Positions 1 to 13,191 of a DNA stretch of 64,000 nucleotides are shown one piece after another. The DNA is from Luscinia megarhynchos (taxonomy: Eukaryota > Chordata > Aves > Passeriformes > Turdidae). Each line of letters starts with the position of its first letter. The stretch's first letter is position 1. Location of the stretch: positions 61,175,352 to 61,239,351 of the forward strand of contig JAPFBE010000003.1 in assembly GCA_034336665.1 (NCBI GenBank). The letters are read 5' to 3'. Under the pieces are notes generated by a model. It saw nothing but the letters and a program-made list of their open reading frames with translations, had not been told where the DNA came from and made no database searches. The translations under genes were made by a program, and so were the position numbers.

Positions 1-1044
1 GGTTAGTTCAATACTTCAGCACAGTCAAAACCCAGTGGGAGATCTTTATGTGCACATGGTTTTGGCAAAATCTCTTTCCTTCCAGTGAGTTTCTGAACTG
101 CTAAGTTATCACTCTGACAATCTAACATAGTAAATCCATTCCTGTCTCATTTGGGATGTTTATAAGGACTTAGGAGCTGCCAGAAACATTCACAGGGACA
201 AGCCACAGTGCTAATGTCTTTAATATGGAATATGACAAAAATGTACATGGGAAAAACCTTCTACCATCTGGCCTGCATAAGGACAGACAGTCTTGGTTCT
301 AGCTGCCTCCGTGGCCATGCCTAAAAGTCCTTCAAGGTCAGAAAGGATAGGCTAGAATTACTTATTTAGAAATATTTAGGAATTTTAAGCATTGGGGGGA
401 TTAATGTCCTTTCCCCAAGATAAGCACAAAAATAACTAAAACTACATAAAGATGTGGAAGTGTGGTTTGTTTTCAGAAGAGACAGGTGGGTGAAAGACCA
501 TATTGTGCCACCTGAGTGTGGACCTGTGTTATCCACCAGGAGGTGGAAGTGGGAGTTTGACAGCATCTGTATGGCCATTGCAACTGGGAGGGACAGGATG
601 ACAGCCCACAGATGGCTCTTGTTTGTCAAAGGCTGAGCTGCTTTTAAAAAAAACAACCCATAGAGCCTGAAGGAAGGAGAAATAGCCCTCTGTCTTTCCT
701 TACTGCACAGAACAAAGGATGTGGTTTTCGTTTTCCTGTGGGACTTGCCACCTCCCAGCTGGAGCTGAACAGCCTTGTGTGGCTATTTGAAGGTCACATG
801 GAAATTTTTGTTAGCACAGGATGGATCTCCATGGCTGATTAGTAATGCTACCTTCATTATTTTCTGCCTGAAAATAGAACTAAATCCTGCTTCACTTCAA
901 GGTGCAGTCTAACCAGCTCTTTTTAATTCCAGTCCTTTCTCACTGGTGTCCTCTGTTTCTGACAGCTTCCCTCCATTTTAAAGAGACAACTTAAGTGAAG
1001 ACATTGCCAGATCATCCAAATGTCTAGAAAAGAAAAAATACTTC
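1..1044. other. Non-coding single-copy DNA
   Basis: No gene, repeat family or RNA gene is recognised. Open frames on both strands (for example 366-656 minus and 454-636 plus) overlap each other and show no domain, so I read them as chance. Confidence 0.6.
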
Positions 1045-1480
1045 TCCTTATATACACTTAAAATACTTTCCCCCCTCCTGATTCCTTCTCCCATTTCTCT
1101 GTTTTTTCCCTTAGTATATTCTCTAATGGCAGCTGTAACCTCTCCCAGAGTTTCAGATACTGTTTCTCTGGCTGAGCTTCAAGCCTAGCTCAACTTCTCT
1201 TTTTCAGCTTTGCCTTTAATTCCTTCTACATTCGTGCATGGCTATTCACCATCTAAATGTAAGTTCCTTACAGTGAAACCCACATCTCTTCCCTTTGGCC
1301 TTTTCTGCATTATCTGTCACGGTGGACAACTCTGTTTTCTTGTCTCTGCCCTGTAAGCTGACCTCTCTTTTCTTTTTCAGCCACACCAGATCTTGTCTCA
1401 TTACACCTTGTCATTCCCTTTTTTTTTTAATATAATCAAGATCAATCTTTTTTCATTGCTGTTTCCAGTCTTAACACCTG
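1045..1480. other. Pyrimidine-rich stretch
   Basis: The plus strand is strongly biased to C and T over about 430 bases, with many runs such as TTTTTTCCCTTAG and CTCTCTTTTCTTTTTCAG. Several look like splice-acceptor tracts, but no downstream open exon with a donor is convincing. The bias may mark an old repeat I do not recognise. Confidence 0.4.
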
Positions 1481-2479
1481 ATTCATCTTCTGTCCTTATG
1501 ACAATAAATTCCTGTAATACCTAGATAACTGGAATGCTGCTGGAATGTTTCAGTATGGGAATAAATTCTGCTTGTCTACATTTTTTTTTGTTAAATCTGA
1601 AAGGATTTGTTGCTTTTTCACAGCCTGACTTTTCTTCACTAACAGAGCAGATGTAGTTTGTTCTGTGTGCTGTTAATTGTACGGCCAGTACCACTTTTCA
1701 ACATTATTGAACAAAATTCCATGTGGTTTCTTGAATTTCCTTTACTTCTCCATTGTGGGGTCATCTGACCTGTTTTCTGCTCTAGAGTAATTACTTCATG
1801 CCACTCACTAAAAGGTAAAAATTAATTCAGTTTATAATCTCTGGCTCTTCCTGTCAAAATGCTTTCTCCTAACAGGCTGCTTCCAGCTTGTGTTCTTCTC
1901 TGAGCCACTGACTGAATCTGCCTACACTGGATGTCATGGAGAGAAGGATCTTTTCTCTTTATTGACAAAATGATTCAGTACTAGCTGTACTTTGATGGGA
2001 AAGGTGATGATTCCTCTATGATACCTCTTTATTTGCACTCTTTTATTTGCACAATCTGTCTCTGTTTTGTGCATTGCCAGTTCAAACCTTTACTTAACTG
2101 GAACTATATTGCTCTTGCTGGGTGCATTTGCAGTGTATCCATCAGGAAACTGGAAATTGTGACAATTATTACAAACACCTCTGCTTTCCAGTCACATCAG
2201 TTCCAGGCCAGGCCTTCAGAATCCCATCATCACCCTTCAACCCTTAGGAAATCAAGGACCCATGAATCTTGTACATTTATATGTGTATGATGTTGTATTC
2301 CAGAGAAAAATAGTAGGGATTCTTCGCTTTAGGAGGTCTAAATCTTCCTCACTGCCAAGAAAATTTCTTTTTGTAAGTTGAGGATGGATTTTACCTCTTT
2401 GAACCACTTGGCCACCTTGGAAATCGAAGTAACAGCAAGGATGGAAGGTACATCCAGTTACAAATAGGTGTGCATATCT

Positions 2480-2480
<1 letters not shown>
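1481..2480. other. Non-coding single-copy DNA
   Basis: AT-rich sequence with no recognised gene or repeat. The open frame at 2018-2290 has no family resemblance I can name. Confidence 0.5.
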
Positions 2481-2555
<75 letters not shown>

Positions 2556-2578
2556 ATGTACATACACACACACACACA
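2481..2578. repeat. TATC microsatellite with CA tail
   Basis: Eighteen or so uninterrupted TATC units run from 2481 to about 2554. A short transition (TATGTACATA) follows, then a CA run to 2578. An uninterrupted tetranucleotide array of this length is usually polymorphic. Confidence 0.97.
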
Positions 2579-5063
2579 TCAGCCTCTGCCAGAGGAATCT
2601 CCACCACATCTGAACAGCACAGGACCCAGGACAGAAGCTAAATGTGTCTGGTTACTCCCAGCAGAGGTCAGTGGTATCTTAGCTGCCAAAATTGCTCCCT
2701 GTGTCCAGTCCAGCATGCACACACAACCCTGCACTAGAAAAAGCCACCATGCAGAGGGATGCCTCAGGCAAAAGTTTGCACCCAGTATTGGGAGATTTCA
2801 TATGGATTTTTCAGTTTAGGGCCAGAAGCACTTCCCATACACAATACCCCTTAGCTTTTTCCTGAGAAGTGTATTTGACTTTTCATTTTAGAAAATAACA
2901 CCTGTGCCTCACAACAGCTTCTCTTTCACACTGGTTCTTTTTTGCCCTTCAAATCAGGTTGTAAATATTGCTTTGTCCAGCATGGTCAATTGAATATAAG
3001 GTTAAGGATCTTCAAAATCCTTTTTTTTCTATTGGAAAAACATTATCTGTTAAGACAATGTTTCATTTTATGTTTTCTCTATTTCTGAAAATGAGATGTA
3101 TGTCAAATACACTCCCTCTGTCATTGTTTTCCCCATCTTTATATCTCCTCCAAGACTCATGCTGCCAATATAAAGTGTATCTCAGATAGAAGATGCTAGA
3201 GACCTTGTTTAATAAATGCCATTGCAGAAGAAAATTTTGTATTGTATTTTCCAGTATCTCCTTTCCTTCTTTCTGCAAAGCATTGCAAGTTTTATTTCAC
3301 TTCAGCTTTCTGTACAGCCCAACCACCAGGTCTGTAACAGGAAGTACAAGTGAATGGTAACAAACTCTTAATTAGAGCTCAGTTTGCCTCTGTTAATGTA
3401 TTTCAGATTTAGCAACCTTGAAACACTTGATATATATGGCTGACACTCTTATAATTCCCAGTTACTCATCATTTAAACAGCAATAAAAGAGATGCAGAGC
3501 ATTTAATGGATACTAATGACCTCTAGGGACCTGCTTGACCTAAGGCCAAGGCCCAATAACTTCAATTGATCATAAATTCCCAAACAAGTGTTTTGGCCAG
3601 AGTTCATCATTGCTGTTGGGATTTGAAAGGCAGGGAATGAAATATGCCTGTTTTCTCCCCACTGTCAGGTTCTGTGATGTGCATGCCCTAAATTGACTTG
3701 GAAGTGCTGGGAGCTAACAGGGAATTGACTTTCCTTGTGTTAGCTTATCACATTCCATTTTTACATTTGAACTGCACCGTTTCCCTAATTTAGACACTAA
3801 GTTCCAGTACCCTGTAAGATTATTTTTAGTCCACAGGCTTCAACACACATTTCTAGTGGTAACATGAAGTACATGGCATTGAAATGTGCTATAGTCTTGA
3901 TGTTAAAACCAAAGATGTCAAAATCTGATCACCTACAGATTTTTCTGCTTTCCTTCTGACATAGATTTGTCAATAGCTTTTCTAGTTGAACTATCCTCTG
4001 TAAAATAGGTAGAATACCCAAGCCAGAGCAGCCCAGGGCAGGGCACAATCCTCAGGGACCAGCAGAAACAATGCTCACAGCTGAAGCAATATCTAAATTA
4101 TTGATGGCATCAAAGCCACAAGGGAATCAGACACATCCTTAGGATGGGGATATCAATAAATCAATGGCTTTGGTGTGTAAGGAATAAACCATGGAAAACC
4201 TCCTGAGGTTTTGGGAAAGGGAGCAGCACAAGCTCAGGATTGTATTCTGGCATGTCCCATACTGACTTTGATGTCTCTGTGATGTCAGGTCTGCCTAAAA
4301 AAGATGTAAGATCATCTCCATGGAAGCACACACTTGAAAATGCTTCTGTGTTTGACCTGGCCAAGACCCTTCCCTACAGAGGCTTCAGTGGAGCTGATCA
4401 AGGAGGATATTCCCATTAGGAACCTCCCTGATCTGCTGTTTATTGCACATTTCCTGTTGGATTCCAAGGGAGAAGAAGAGGTCACCAAAGGGAAAAGAGT
4501 ATTGCATGATGGAGCTGGAAGATGCTGCTTTCCAGGGAGGAGGTCTGGGCAAAATTCATCAAGTCCAATGAGGAGCTAAAGGAACAAAGACTTGGTGAAG
4601 GACAGTGAGTGTAAGAACATTAATTTTTGGCCATGCTTTTGTGGGAGGTGGGGCTAGGAAGTTATGAGGCATGCAGGAAGACAGGGGAAAAGGAGAAGGA
4701 TGCTGCAAAAATTGAAAATTTCGTATGAAGATCATTTATTTAGCACCACTTAGGTGTTCTTGGGCTGTCCTATATTGTACCACAAATTTAAGTCAAAGAG
4801 AAGAAAAGATGTGATTTTTCATATCTTCACAACAAGATTACTCCCTGTGGTGCCAAAACCGTGTGAAGGAGCAAAAATACTTCAGTGTTTCTCCTCAGAT
4901 ATAATCCTTTGTCAGATTTAATTTTGTGTAACCTCTTCCACACCTATTTCGGGCTCCTGAAGGATCACTGAAGTTGCACCTGGAAGATTTAAGCACCTGA
5001 GCATTACTGTGCAGAGCTCCTCCCTCCACCATTGGATAGTACCATATTTATCACAATGACACA
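2579..5063. other. Non-coding single-copy DNA
   Basis: No gene is recognised. Open frames at 2556-2819, 4161-4364 and 4334-4579 are short, overlap on opposite strands and lack recognisable motifs. Confidence 0.5.
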
Positions 5064-5434
5064 ATGGAATCACAGAATCATTAGTGTTGGAAGAGATCTT
5101 TAAGATCTCCCAGTCCAGCCATCAACCCAGCACTGCCACTGTAACCTCTAAACCACATCACCCAGTGCCAGATCCAGGCACCTCTTAAACACCTCCAGGG
5201 ATGGTGACTCCACCACCTCCCTGGGCAACCCTTTTCCAAGGCCTGGCCAAGTCACACTGAAAGATTTTTTCCCAATATCTGATCTGAATCTCCCTTGTCT
5301 CAGCTCAAGGCCATTTGCTCTGATCTTCTCACTGCAGGCATGGTAGAAGAGATCAGCCTCACTGCACTCTCTTTTCAGAGAGATGTACAGAGCAGTGAGA
5401 TCCCCCCTGAGCCTCCCCTTCTCCAGGTTAAACA
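5064..5434 (-). mobile_element. CR1 LINE 3' fragment, antisense
   Basis: Read on the plus strand, this begins with the reverse complement of the CR1 3' tail (GAATCACAGAATCATTAG), then the usual text for a copy in reverse: a 'GTTGGAAGAGATCTTTAAGA' segment, 'CACCTCCAGGGATGGTGACT', 'CCACCACCTCCCTGGGCAA' and 'CCCTTCTCCAGGTTAAAC'. CR1 is the main LINE of birds, and most copies are 5'-truncated, as here. The minus-strand open frame at 5148-5435 is derived from this element and is the kind of frame gene predictors wrongly report as a protein. It is moderately diverged, with no target-site duplication that I could confirm. Confidence 0.93.
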
Positions 5435-8400
5435 AATTTCATTCTTAAAACATTTGCATTTCTTATCTACATGCTATCTGTCAGAAAGCAGAACTCTCTT
5501 CCTATTACTTAATACACCTGCCTGAAAAAACACACCAGAGGAAAGATTTCAGCAGAATTTCTCTCCAAGTTATCTTTCCTGATCATTCTCTAATATTTCA
5601 AAAAGTAAACAGCAGTACTAAAGCAGAGTTTTAAAAACTGCTCAGCCAACAACTAGTTGTATTCTTCAACTAGTTTTCCTTTCATAAATATACTGGCAGC
5701 ACAACATAAATCAGAGAGGGATAGGTTGTCAAAAATATAAATATAAGATTCACCATCACCTACAGTTTATTACAGCTGCAACTGTGCCCTTTTTGGGTTG
5801 TTTTTTTGCAAATATTTTTATGGGTTTTTCTGCTTGTGTGGATGGATGAGTAGTTGGATGGATGGATAAACAGATGTCTGGAGAGGGAATTTTATTCAAG
5901 CAAGTGAAAATTCAACATGTGAACAAGTTTATTCATGCCAGAATTGCTTTCTTCCCTGTCATGGAGAGAGACATATGACTAAATATAAGTGTATATATAT
6001 ATGGTTATTTGAAGAAATGCAAGATAAAAATGAAAGGAGTGTCTTTCACACAATAGAATTTGTGCTGTGTCAGGAGAAAAGACAGCTATTTAAAATCTGG
6101 GACCAACATATCAGGAACATATAACACCCTTTGCTGAGCAACAAAAAAACCTCAATGAAAACATTGTTAAATGCTTTGGCTTTTCCTGGTCTTATATTTC
6201 AGCTGTCTGTTTCTGAAGTGGTGGAGTAAACCCAAGCAACAACTAATATATCTGAGCATCCACATCCACTCAGTTATTTGAAATTCTTATGACTGAATAA
6301 CTAATGACTGAAAACACATTTTGCTTAAAATAAAAAGTGGCTGGGGGAACCCCTGCATTTTTCTGCCACCTTCCACCCATAACCTGAACATAGCAACAAG
6401 CATCCCAATGCAAACATTTTGTAAACAGAACCCCCTGAAAATGCAGCAAAGCCAAAAGCTAAGTGCACTGGGACAAAATCAGAATGCAAATGCAATAGCA
6501 GCTGTGATGTGTCTTAAAGAAGTCCCACCAGCCATTTACCAGCAGGATGCTGTGATGCTGTAGAACTGGCAAGTGCAGAACATCCCCAGCAAAAATGCAA
6601 AGTGGGGAGGAGCAGAGGGGCAGGCACCTCCCGGGCTGTGTTCAAGGCTTTGCACCTGCACAGGCAGGCAGCTCAGTGCAGGTCTCCTCTGTACCTGTGT
6701 ACTGGGAACACGTGCACAGGGATGCCCTCACACTGGGAAGCCCCTCTGTGCAGGATAACAGCCTGCCTTGGCTGGTACCTCTGCCCTAAGGGAGGGGATC
6801 CTTTGATGCCCATAGCGATACTGAGATTCAATTTCCTTAACTAGATTTTCCTCAGACTCAGGCAGAGGCCACCAGAGTACATGGACTTGTAGGCAAAAAT
6901 CTGCACAGGTTTGTGTTAAATCTGTTTCTTCTGGTCACAGGATTTGAGCACTTTGGATGCAAGGACAAGCTAAGATCTGAGTAGTGCTCAAATTATTCTT
7001 TTTTGTCCAGCATCCCATGAAGCTCAGCCAGGAAATGCATTCAGGTTATGGGATGCTGTGAAAAGCAAACTGCAACCAAGTGCCATGATGCAAATATTGC
7101 TAACAACACTGTGGGCTTTGAAGGGGTTTCTGTTGAATTTTGGAGCAGATGTTCAACTCTGCAGTCACAGGTAGTGGGGGTGAGGGAGTTCAAGGATCAT
7201 TCCAGGTACATCACAGAATGCCTGTCAATAAAAGAATTCCAATAATTCCAAACCTGGGACATAGTATTCTACATGCTGATTTTAAAATTGTTTCTAGAAG
7301 ATACTCATGTGTGCTCACTGGTGTGCTGCATTTGCTTTAGAGGCACAGATCTCTTGTCTCACAGGCTCACATATTTCACATTGTGCTACAAAAAAGACCT
7401 CACCATGATTTACCATGGTGAAAAGCACAAGTAGAAGTTATGTCTTTGCCTCATGAAGTCTTTCAGAAGGCTGGGAACAAAACCCACCCTCATATCAGGG
7501 ACACTGGCCTTTGTCTGCTGGCATAGGTCCCATGTAAAACCTTTGTCGGGACCTGCTAAGCCTAAGGGGAGCAAGCCATCATGTTTGGTGTAATTTCCTT
7601 CAGCACTGCTGGAAAAGCCAGAGGAAGACTCATAAAGCAAACTAATGCCTAGAGGGCTGTGGTTTGCAAGGTATTTTGGTGGTATGGTACTGGGATATTT
7701 TTTCCATGGAGCAGCAAGAACAGGGAGCAGATACTCTGCTTTAGGGAGACATTTTGTGTCCCCAAGCTTCTTCCATGTATCTTAGTGCTTTCCAAATACA
7801 GGAATATAACACTCAGCAGTTTCTTTACAGGGAAAGGTCTTTTTAAAACGTGGTGCTTAATAGATGAGTATTTAAGATACCCCAATGAACCAGACCTTCT
7901 CCCTATCTGCTGCCCCATGACCTGTGCCACTGCTGCTGTTCCAAACAGACCTCTCAGACATGCTGAAGCATTGAAAACAGAATCAGGTGTCTGTGCACCT
8001 GAGCTAAGAGGGGTGCTCAGCTCAGCTGGAGGGCTGAGGGACCAAGCACTGGCACCCTCAGAAGCAGTGCTCCCCAGCTTGCTTCTCCCAAAGGGGCCAG
8101 GGGCTGTGCTGGGACACCAGCAGAGACAACATCTTCTCCCATACTAGGGCAGCAAAGCTGTCTCCCCAGGCAAGCTCATTTCATCTGCCTGCTTTGGGCT
8201 GAAAAACTCAGTTTTGCATAGAGTGCTGTGAAGCCTGGAGCCAGTTCTGAAAGACAGCCCCAGATGTACCATGTGAAGGCACATGAGCTCACAGCAATCA
8301 CCAGCTTTTGCCTTCCATCTGCTCTGATTAAACATGTTTGTGACAAACTGGCTGTGCATTCCTCCAGGAGAATACTCTATTAAAACAAAGATCTTAAATT

Positions 8401-9289
8401 GAAATCAAAACAAAACTGACAAGGCAAACCTGTTTGAGAACAGGGAATTCTAACCTGTGCCTTTTTGGGGATGAAGTTCTTTTCAGTTTCCCCCTTCTTC
8501 CCTCTATTATTTTTATACAAGGAGGAAATTAGCTTGGGAATCAAAATTGTCCAGTTTCTTTTTCAAATGGACATAGGGTCCAGTGCTCTTCTCATCTCTC
8601 AAGCTGTGGACTGTGAGGGGAAGTTGGGCAGATCCTGGCTGCCACCTCGATGGGTCCAGCTGAGCCCTGGTCCCCACCTGGCCCAGCAGCCCCTTTGCCC
8701 GTGAAAGCAAAGACCTCTCTGTCTCCTGCACAGCTCACCCCAATGGCACCTGGGGTATTCTGTGGCCAGCTTTTCAAGGAGGATGCCAGAATGGGCTATG
8801 GAGTGGGTGGTCAGTCATCCACTTAACCATCTTTGCTGCTAACACCAGTTTTGGCAAGAGCTCAGGCTTGAGGGGGCTCTGAAGAGAAGCAGTGTCACAC
8901 AAGATGAGCCCTGTGTGCCTTAGGGAATCTCTGCTATTAGATACCAGGTAGGAAATGGACAGGATCAATTATTACTAGGCTTCCTCTGGGAGTGCTGTTC
9001 AGCAGCTGGGATACAGAAGCTCTGATGTGCATGGAGGTTTCCACCAGCCCCTGCCTGCCCCAGGTGCTGTTAAATGTCACCAGGCTTCGTGATGAGATCC
9101 AAACCTCCTCCTTCTGCATCCAGCCCATCACCCCATCCACTGTTAATTGAAAGCTGCCAGAAAATTACTGGTCAAAGTTTCTGCAGCACAGGAGAGGCTG
9201 CTCTTGTGTGTTTGCCTCATGGTTTCCAGCAGCCTTTTGTTATGAATGTCAAACCCCTGCGTTTCCCTTGAAAAGACCTAACAAAGCCT
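5435..9289. other. Non-coding single-copy DNA
   Basis: No gene is recognised. Small features are a GGAT-rich patch near 5840-5867, two copies of the palindrome AACTAGTT between 5649 and 5674, and a short TA run near 5986-6001. The 162-codon open frame at 7659-8147 is the longest here. It has no recognisable domain, codes through low-complexity text, and is overlapped by a minus-strand frame at 7649-7930. Confidence 0.5.
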
Positions 9290-9790
9290 TCACATGGGCT
9301 GTTAGTTATTCCACTGCTTTTTACATCCCTTTCTCCTGACCTTTCGAATGGATTAAGAAACTCTCTGATATTTGTACCTGGGGGAAATCTCAGCAGCTCA
9401 CCTGATATGCAAATTCTGAATGTTTATAATTCAAACTGTGTTGATTAGGTACAGTAAATAAGTATTGATTCCAACTAGATGGTTTATGTAACTAAGCAGC
9501 ACAGCAGGAATGAAGCATTACAACTATTACAGCTGCATGTGCAAATTACAGAGCTCTCATTTATTGGAATAGTTGGAATGAACTGCTCCTGCTGTGCTGA
9601 TTAGTTAAATAAGCCATCAAATCAGAGAACATAACCATGTGCCATAACACGGTGCTCAGTGTGGAATTATGTATTGGACTGTAGCATTTGTGATTCATAC
9701 CAACCAGTCATCCGTCTAACCGACTCAAGGCAAAGAGCAATTTGTCTTATCCTAAACATATAATGTGATATTTATCCCCCACAAATATTT
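9290..9790. promoter_or_regulatory. Candidate conserved non-coding block (enhancer-like)
   Basis: This AT-rich, repeat-free stretch is dense in homeodomain and POU-type words: an octamer ATGCAAAT at 9407-9414, TGATTAGG near 9443, TGATTAGTTAAATAA near 9597, and several ATTA cores. It also retains CpGs near 9713-9722 in a CpG-poor window. These are the traits of vertebrate conserved enhancers, but conservation itself cannot be seen in one sequence, so the call is inference. Confidence 0.25.
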
Positions 9791-11734
9791 AAATGCAGAG
9801 TTAGCCTGTGGTGACTAGCTGGGGCTTTGAAGTGTTTGTGAGCATGAACTGTACAGATGTTAAACGTTAGCAGAGAGAAGGTGGGACAGATTTTGCGAAC
9901 AGGAGCCACATCTGAATTCCAGGCAGGGCTGGCCAGGACCCTCATCTCTGCCAAATCCTAGTGCTGTCTAATGGTGCCCTGGCAAAGCAACTCACATCTC
10001 TCAGGTGTGGCTGATCCCCCAGCTGGCCCTTCAGGAGAGAATTGTATTAGCAACCCCGTGGTGAATTTTGTGGAAAGTTTACTTTCAGCGTTTTTATTGG
10101 TTTTTGTTGTCACACCCACATGGCACCTTATGAAAAAAAGGCAGCAATGCATCTTGAATTCAGGGGGTGTGAAGATTTGTGATTGTTCCTATTTTTATGG
10201 TCTTAGATGGTTATTAGCTTCAGTAGGCTTGCTATCCAGCTGGAAAGCTGTGCAATGGGTTCTCTCATGCTGTCTTTGCACTCTTTCCTATGCATCAACT
10301 TCTTCCTTCATCCAGAGACCATCAGAATTCCTGCTTAGATGAACTTAAGGCTGTCCTCATTTTCTTACCTCTTGGACTTGAAACTCTCACACCTTGAAAC
10401 TGTCCCCTGCCTTTTGCAAAATTTTCAAATAGAATAAGGTGGAGAAAAGGTACTGGAAACTGTAGAGCTCTGTGTGGTTGGGTGACATTGGACTAAGGGT
10501 TGAAGGAACAGAAATGAAAGTGAGCTGATATTTTAGGCAATGCTGTTGCAGGGAGCAAAGAAACCAACCCTATGGGCTGTGTGGCAGCCTTAAGGGATGC
10601 TCTGGGAAATGCTCTGACACAGCACACAGCCCTTTACTGGGGTTTCAAAGTGATGATCTCCTCCTTTGACCATACCCTCTCAGTTTACTCTTCACTCTGG
10701 ACTGTGTGCTTCTCCCATCAGAGGATGGAGGGCAAGGCTGGGGTACTGCCAGACAGTGCTGATCCTTACACTGACTCAGTGCTACAGAAAGCCACTCCAG
10801 CAAAGCCAAGTAACTCATTTCATCACGTGCACACGTGCTTCTCCCAGACATTTAGCTGGGTGGCACTCTACATCAAGCTTGGAAGCACACTTTAGTAAGC
10901 TTCTGGGGGGATGCCTGACAGCCCTTGCACAACCTGTGTGAGTGAGACATGGTGTCTCAGAGGCAAGGAGCAACACACACTAAGCCACAAAAACAAAAAC
11001 ATGAGGCACCCGTTAACAGGCTGGATCTGATTTTGCAAAATCTGCCCAGATCTTTGGCTTAAGCCTTACAGAGATGTGATGAAAGCTGAATATCAAGTAG
11101 AGTAGAGTTATATAATGTTTTGCAGTGACTGGTAAGATTGATGACCTGGAAAATGGGATTTGGCACTGCTGGCAGCAATTGATGAGTGTGCTGCTGCTGT
11201 GTGCAGGTAATGGTGGGTCTCTCAGCCAGGCTGCCTCTGCCTCAGATCCTGGCTCAGGTTTGTTCCTTCCCTACACTGACGTACTCCTAACTTCAGGCTG
11301 ACCTCCATACTCAGGAGATGTTTTCCAATTTTTTATAAGCATCCTCTCAGATGCCTGGTGAAGGGGATAGGTACCCACTAATTTGTATCTAGTTTGTGGA
11401 AAATTGGTGGAGGGATGAGCTTCAGTGGTCCTACCTAGCCTGAGTACTTCTCTGGCTCTGTAAGTCAGTAATACTGAACATGCTGTGCAAAATGAGAGTC
11501 CATGTTTTGCAGGGCAAATAAACTCTATCCTAATTGGAAGTGCAGACCACAGGGGAATAGGTAAAGCTTTACTCCTGAGATCCCCTGCAAAGTTCTGGAT
11601 TTTGCCTCCCAAAGCAACTCAAGCACATTGCCAGAACAAATCAACTCAGGCCTAACCATGGGTCTGCAACCTAGGGCTAACAGAGGATGTTAACTTCTGA
11701 TTTATATTGCCACAGGCAGGAAGAGGATCATACT
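9791..11734. other. Non-coding single-copy DNA
   Basis: No gene or repeat family is recognised. Open frames at 9971-10342 and 10572-10895 overlap frames on the other strand and carry no motifs I can name. Confidence 0.5.
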
Positions 11735-11821
11735 TTAGGTAGATCAGCCAGGCTTCATGCACTACAAAGTGACCTCCAGACATCCCTTCCAGCCTCAACT
11801 ATTCTGTGATTCCATGATTGA
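11735..11821 (+). mobile_element. CR1 LINE 3' terminus, sense
   Basis: This short 3' end of a CR1 copy reads ACCTCCAGACATCCCTTCCA, then the terminal ATTCTGTG-type repeats (TATTCTGTGATTCCATGATT). It ends exactly where a second CR1 fragment of the same orientation begins. Confidence 0.8.
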
Positions 11822-12245
11822 AGGTGAAGGTCCTGAAGCAGAAGTCATATGGGGAGCAGCTCAGGGACTTTGGGTTGTTTAGCCTGGAAAAAGGGAGACT
11901 GAGGGGAGACTGTGAGTCTCCAGAACTGTGTGAAAGGAAGTGTTAGCAAGGAGAGGATCAGTCTCTTCCCCCAAGTAATAAGCAATAGAACAAGAGGAAA
12001 AAGGCTCCAAGTTGCACCAAAGGAGGTTTAGATTGGGTATTAGGAAAATTTTCTTCATGGAAAGGATCATCAAGTATTGGAACAGGCTGCCTGAGGGGGA
12101 GGTTGAGTCACCATCTCTGGAGACACAAAGACGTATAGATGTGGCACTCAGAGACATGGTTTAGTGGTGAATTTGGCAGTGCTGGGTTGACAGCTGATCT
12201 AGGGGGTCTTTTCCAAGCTTAACAATTGATGTATGATTCTATGAC
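11822..12245 (+). mobile_element. CR1 LINE 3' fragment, sense
   Basis: Diagnostic CR1 text runs in order: 'TTTGGGTTGTTTAGCCTGGA', 'AAAGGAGGTTTAGATTGGGT', 'ATTAGGAAAATTTTCTTCAT', 'TATTGGAACAGGCTGCCTGA', and the terminal 'GTATGATTCTATGA'. This is the last ~420 bases of the element including its 3' tail repeats. The minus-strand open frame at 11879-12157 is antisense to it and not a gene. Confidence 0.93.
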
Positions 12246-12419
12246 TGTACTTGTTTGGTGCTTCTTCACAGAAAGCAGTCATGATATTGTACAATACACT
12301 GTTGCTAAAGCCCAATGAAAATATCAACTCCGGGATTAAAAAACAGAGGGACAAATGAAATTATAGAAGAGACAGAGGTGGGCTGAAAGGTTTGTAAAGG
12401 GCTGAGCACTGGAAAATAT
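12246..12419. other. Non-coding single-copy DNA
   Basis: Nothing is recognised beyond AT-rich sequence. Confidence 0.5.
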
Positions 12420-12745
12420 TTTGAATACAGTGAATTTCCATTAATCACCTTCAGTTCAGATCTGACTTCCAAGCAGTACAAAAATGTACATCAAAAATCC
12501 TATAACTATAAAGTTTTGCAGCATCCTTCAGAGTGAGGTTCAACATGGTTCCATGTATGTAAGGAATTTGTTACAGAAGCAAAAAAAGTTGAAAGCAAAC
12601 TGACCATCAATATTAACCCATAATTATTGACATGAATATAAAACATTGCAATAAAAATAAAGGGTGACTTCTACCTTTTTGGCCATGAAAGTATATTACA
12701 ATCAGGAAAATAAATATATAAAGGCAGAAAACCTAACTGGACACT
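12420..12745. promoter_or_regulatory. Candidate conserved non-coding block
   Basis: This is repeat-free AT-rich sequence with several ATTA/TAAT cores, including TAATTATTGACATGAATATA near 12621, and an AATAAA-rich end. It looks like the low-complexity-free AT blocks that are often conserved between birds, but I can only infer this from composition. Confidence 0.18.
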
Positions 12746-13190
12746 ATGGGCCCTTTGGGCTGCTCTGCCAAGGTACCACAGAGCCCATCTGAGCTGAACC
12801 AAAGCAAATATTTCCCAAAATGCAGAAAGGTCAAGCCATGTTTGCCTCTAGAAAGGAAAAGCAGTGGCTTCAGGAGTGAACTCTTCACTGCAGCTAAAGG
12901 CTAAGGGAGCAACTTGCTGAGGAGAGTTATATGAGGGCATGGGCTTCGAGCTGAACTGAGAAAGGGAGGAAATTCCTGATGTCTTCACTTTGTAGACTTG
13001 AATTAAGCTGGTTTTGTGCCTGTATTTCCCTGTTCTCTATAGGTGGAAGTGATCCTCCAAGCTGAGCTGGGGGCCTGTGCTTCAAGGTTTGGGGTGCTCC
13101 CCATCATTGTCAAGATGTGGTGGCTGAAACACTTGGGGACTGGGAGTCTTGGTGGCTGTTCCAGCTGCCCATGAGACCCCCAGCAGGAGA
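12746..13190. other. Non-coding single-copy DNA
   Basis: No gene is recognised. Open frames around 13003-13343 overlap on both strands. Confidence 0.5.
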
Positions 13191-13191
13191 A

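Noticed and set aside
3985..4016. MIR-like 'CTCTGTAAAATAGGTAGAAT' word
   Set aside because: Only a short stretch resembles MIR, without its tRNA-related part.
5148..5435. Minus-strand 95-codon frame as a protein
   Set aside because: It is translated CR1 3' sequence, a common false gene prediction in birds.
7659..8147. 162-codon plus-strand open frame
   Set aside because: No domain or family resemblance, overlapped by minus-strand frames, no splice or promoter context. Its length is compatible with chance in a stop-poor stretch.
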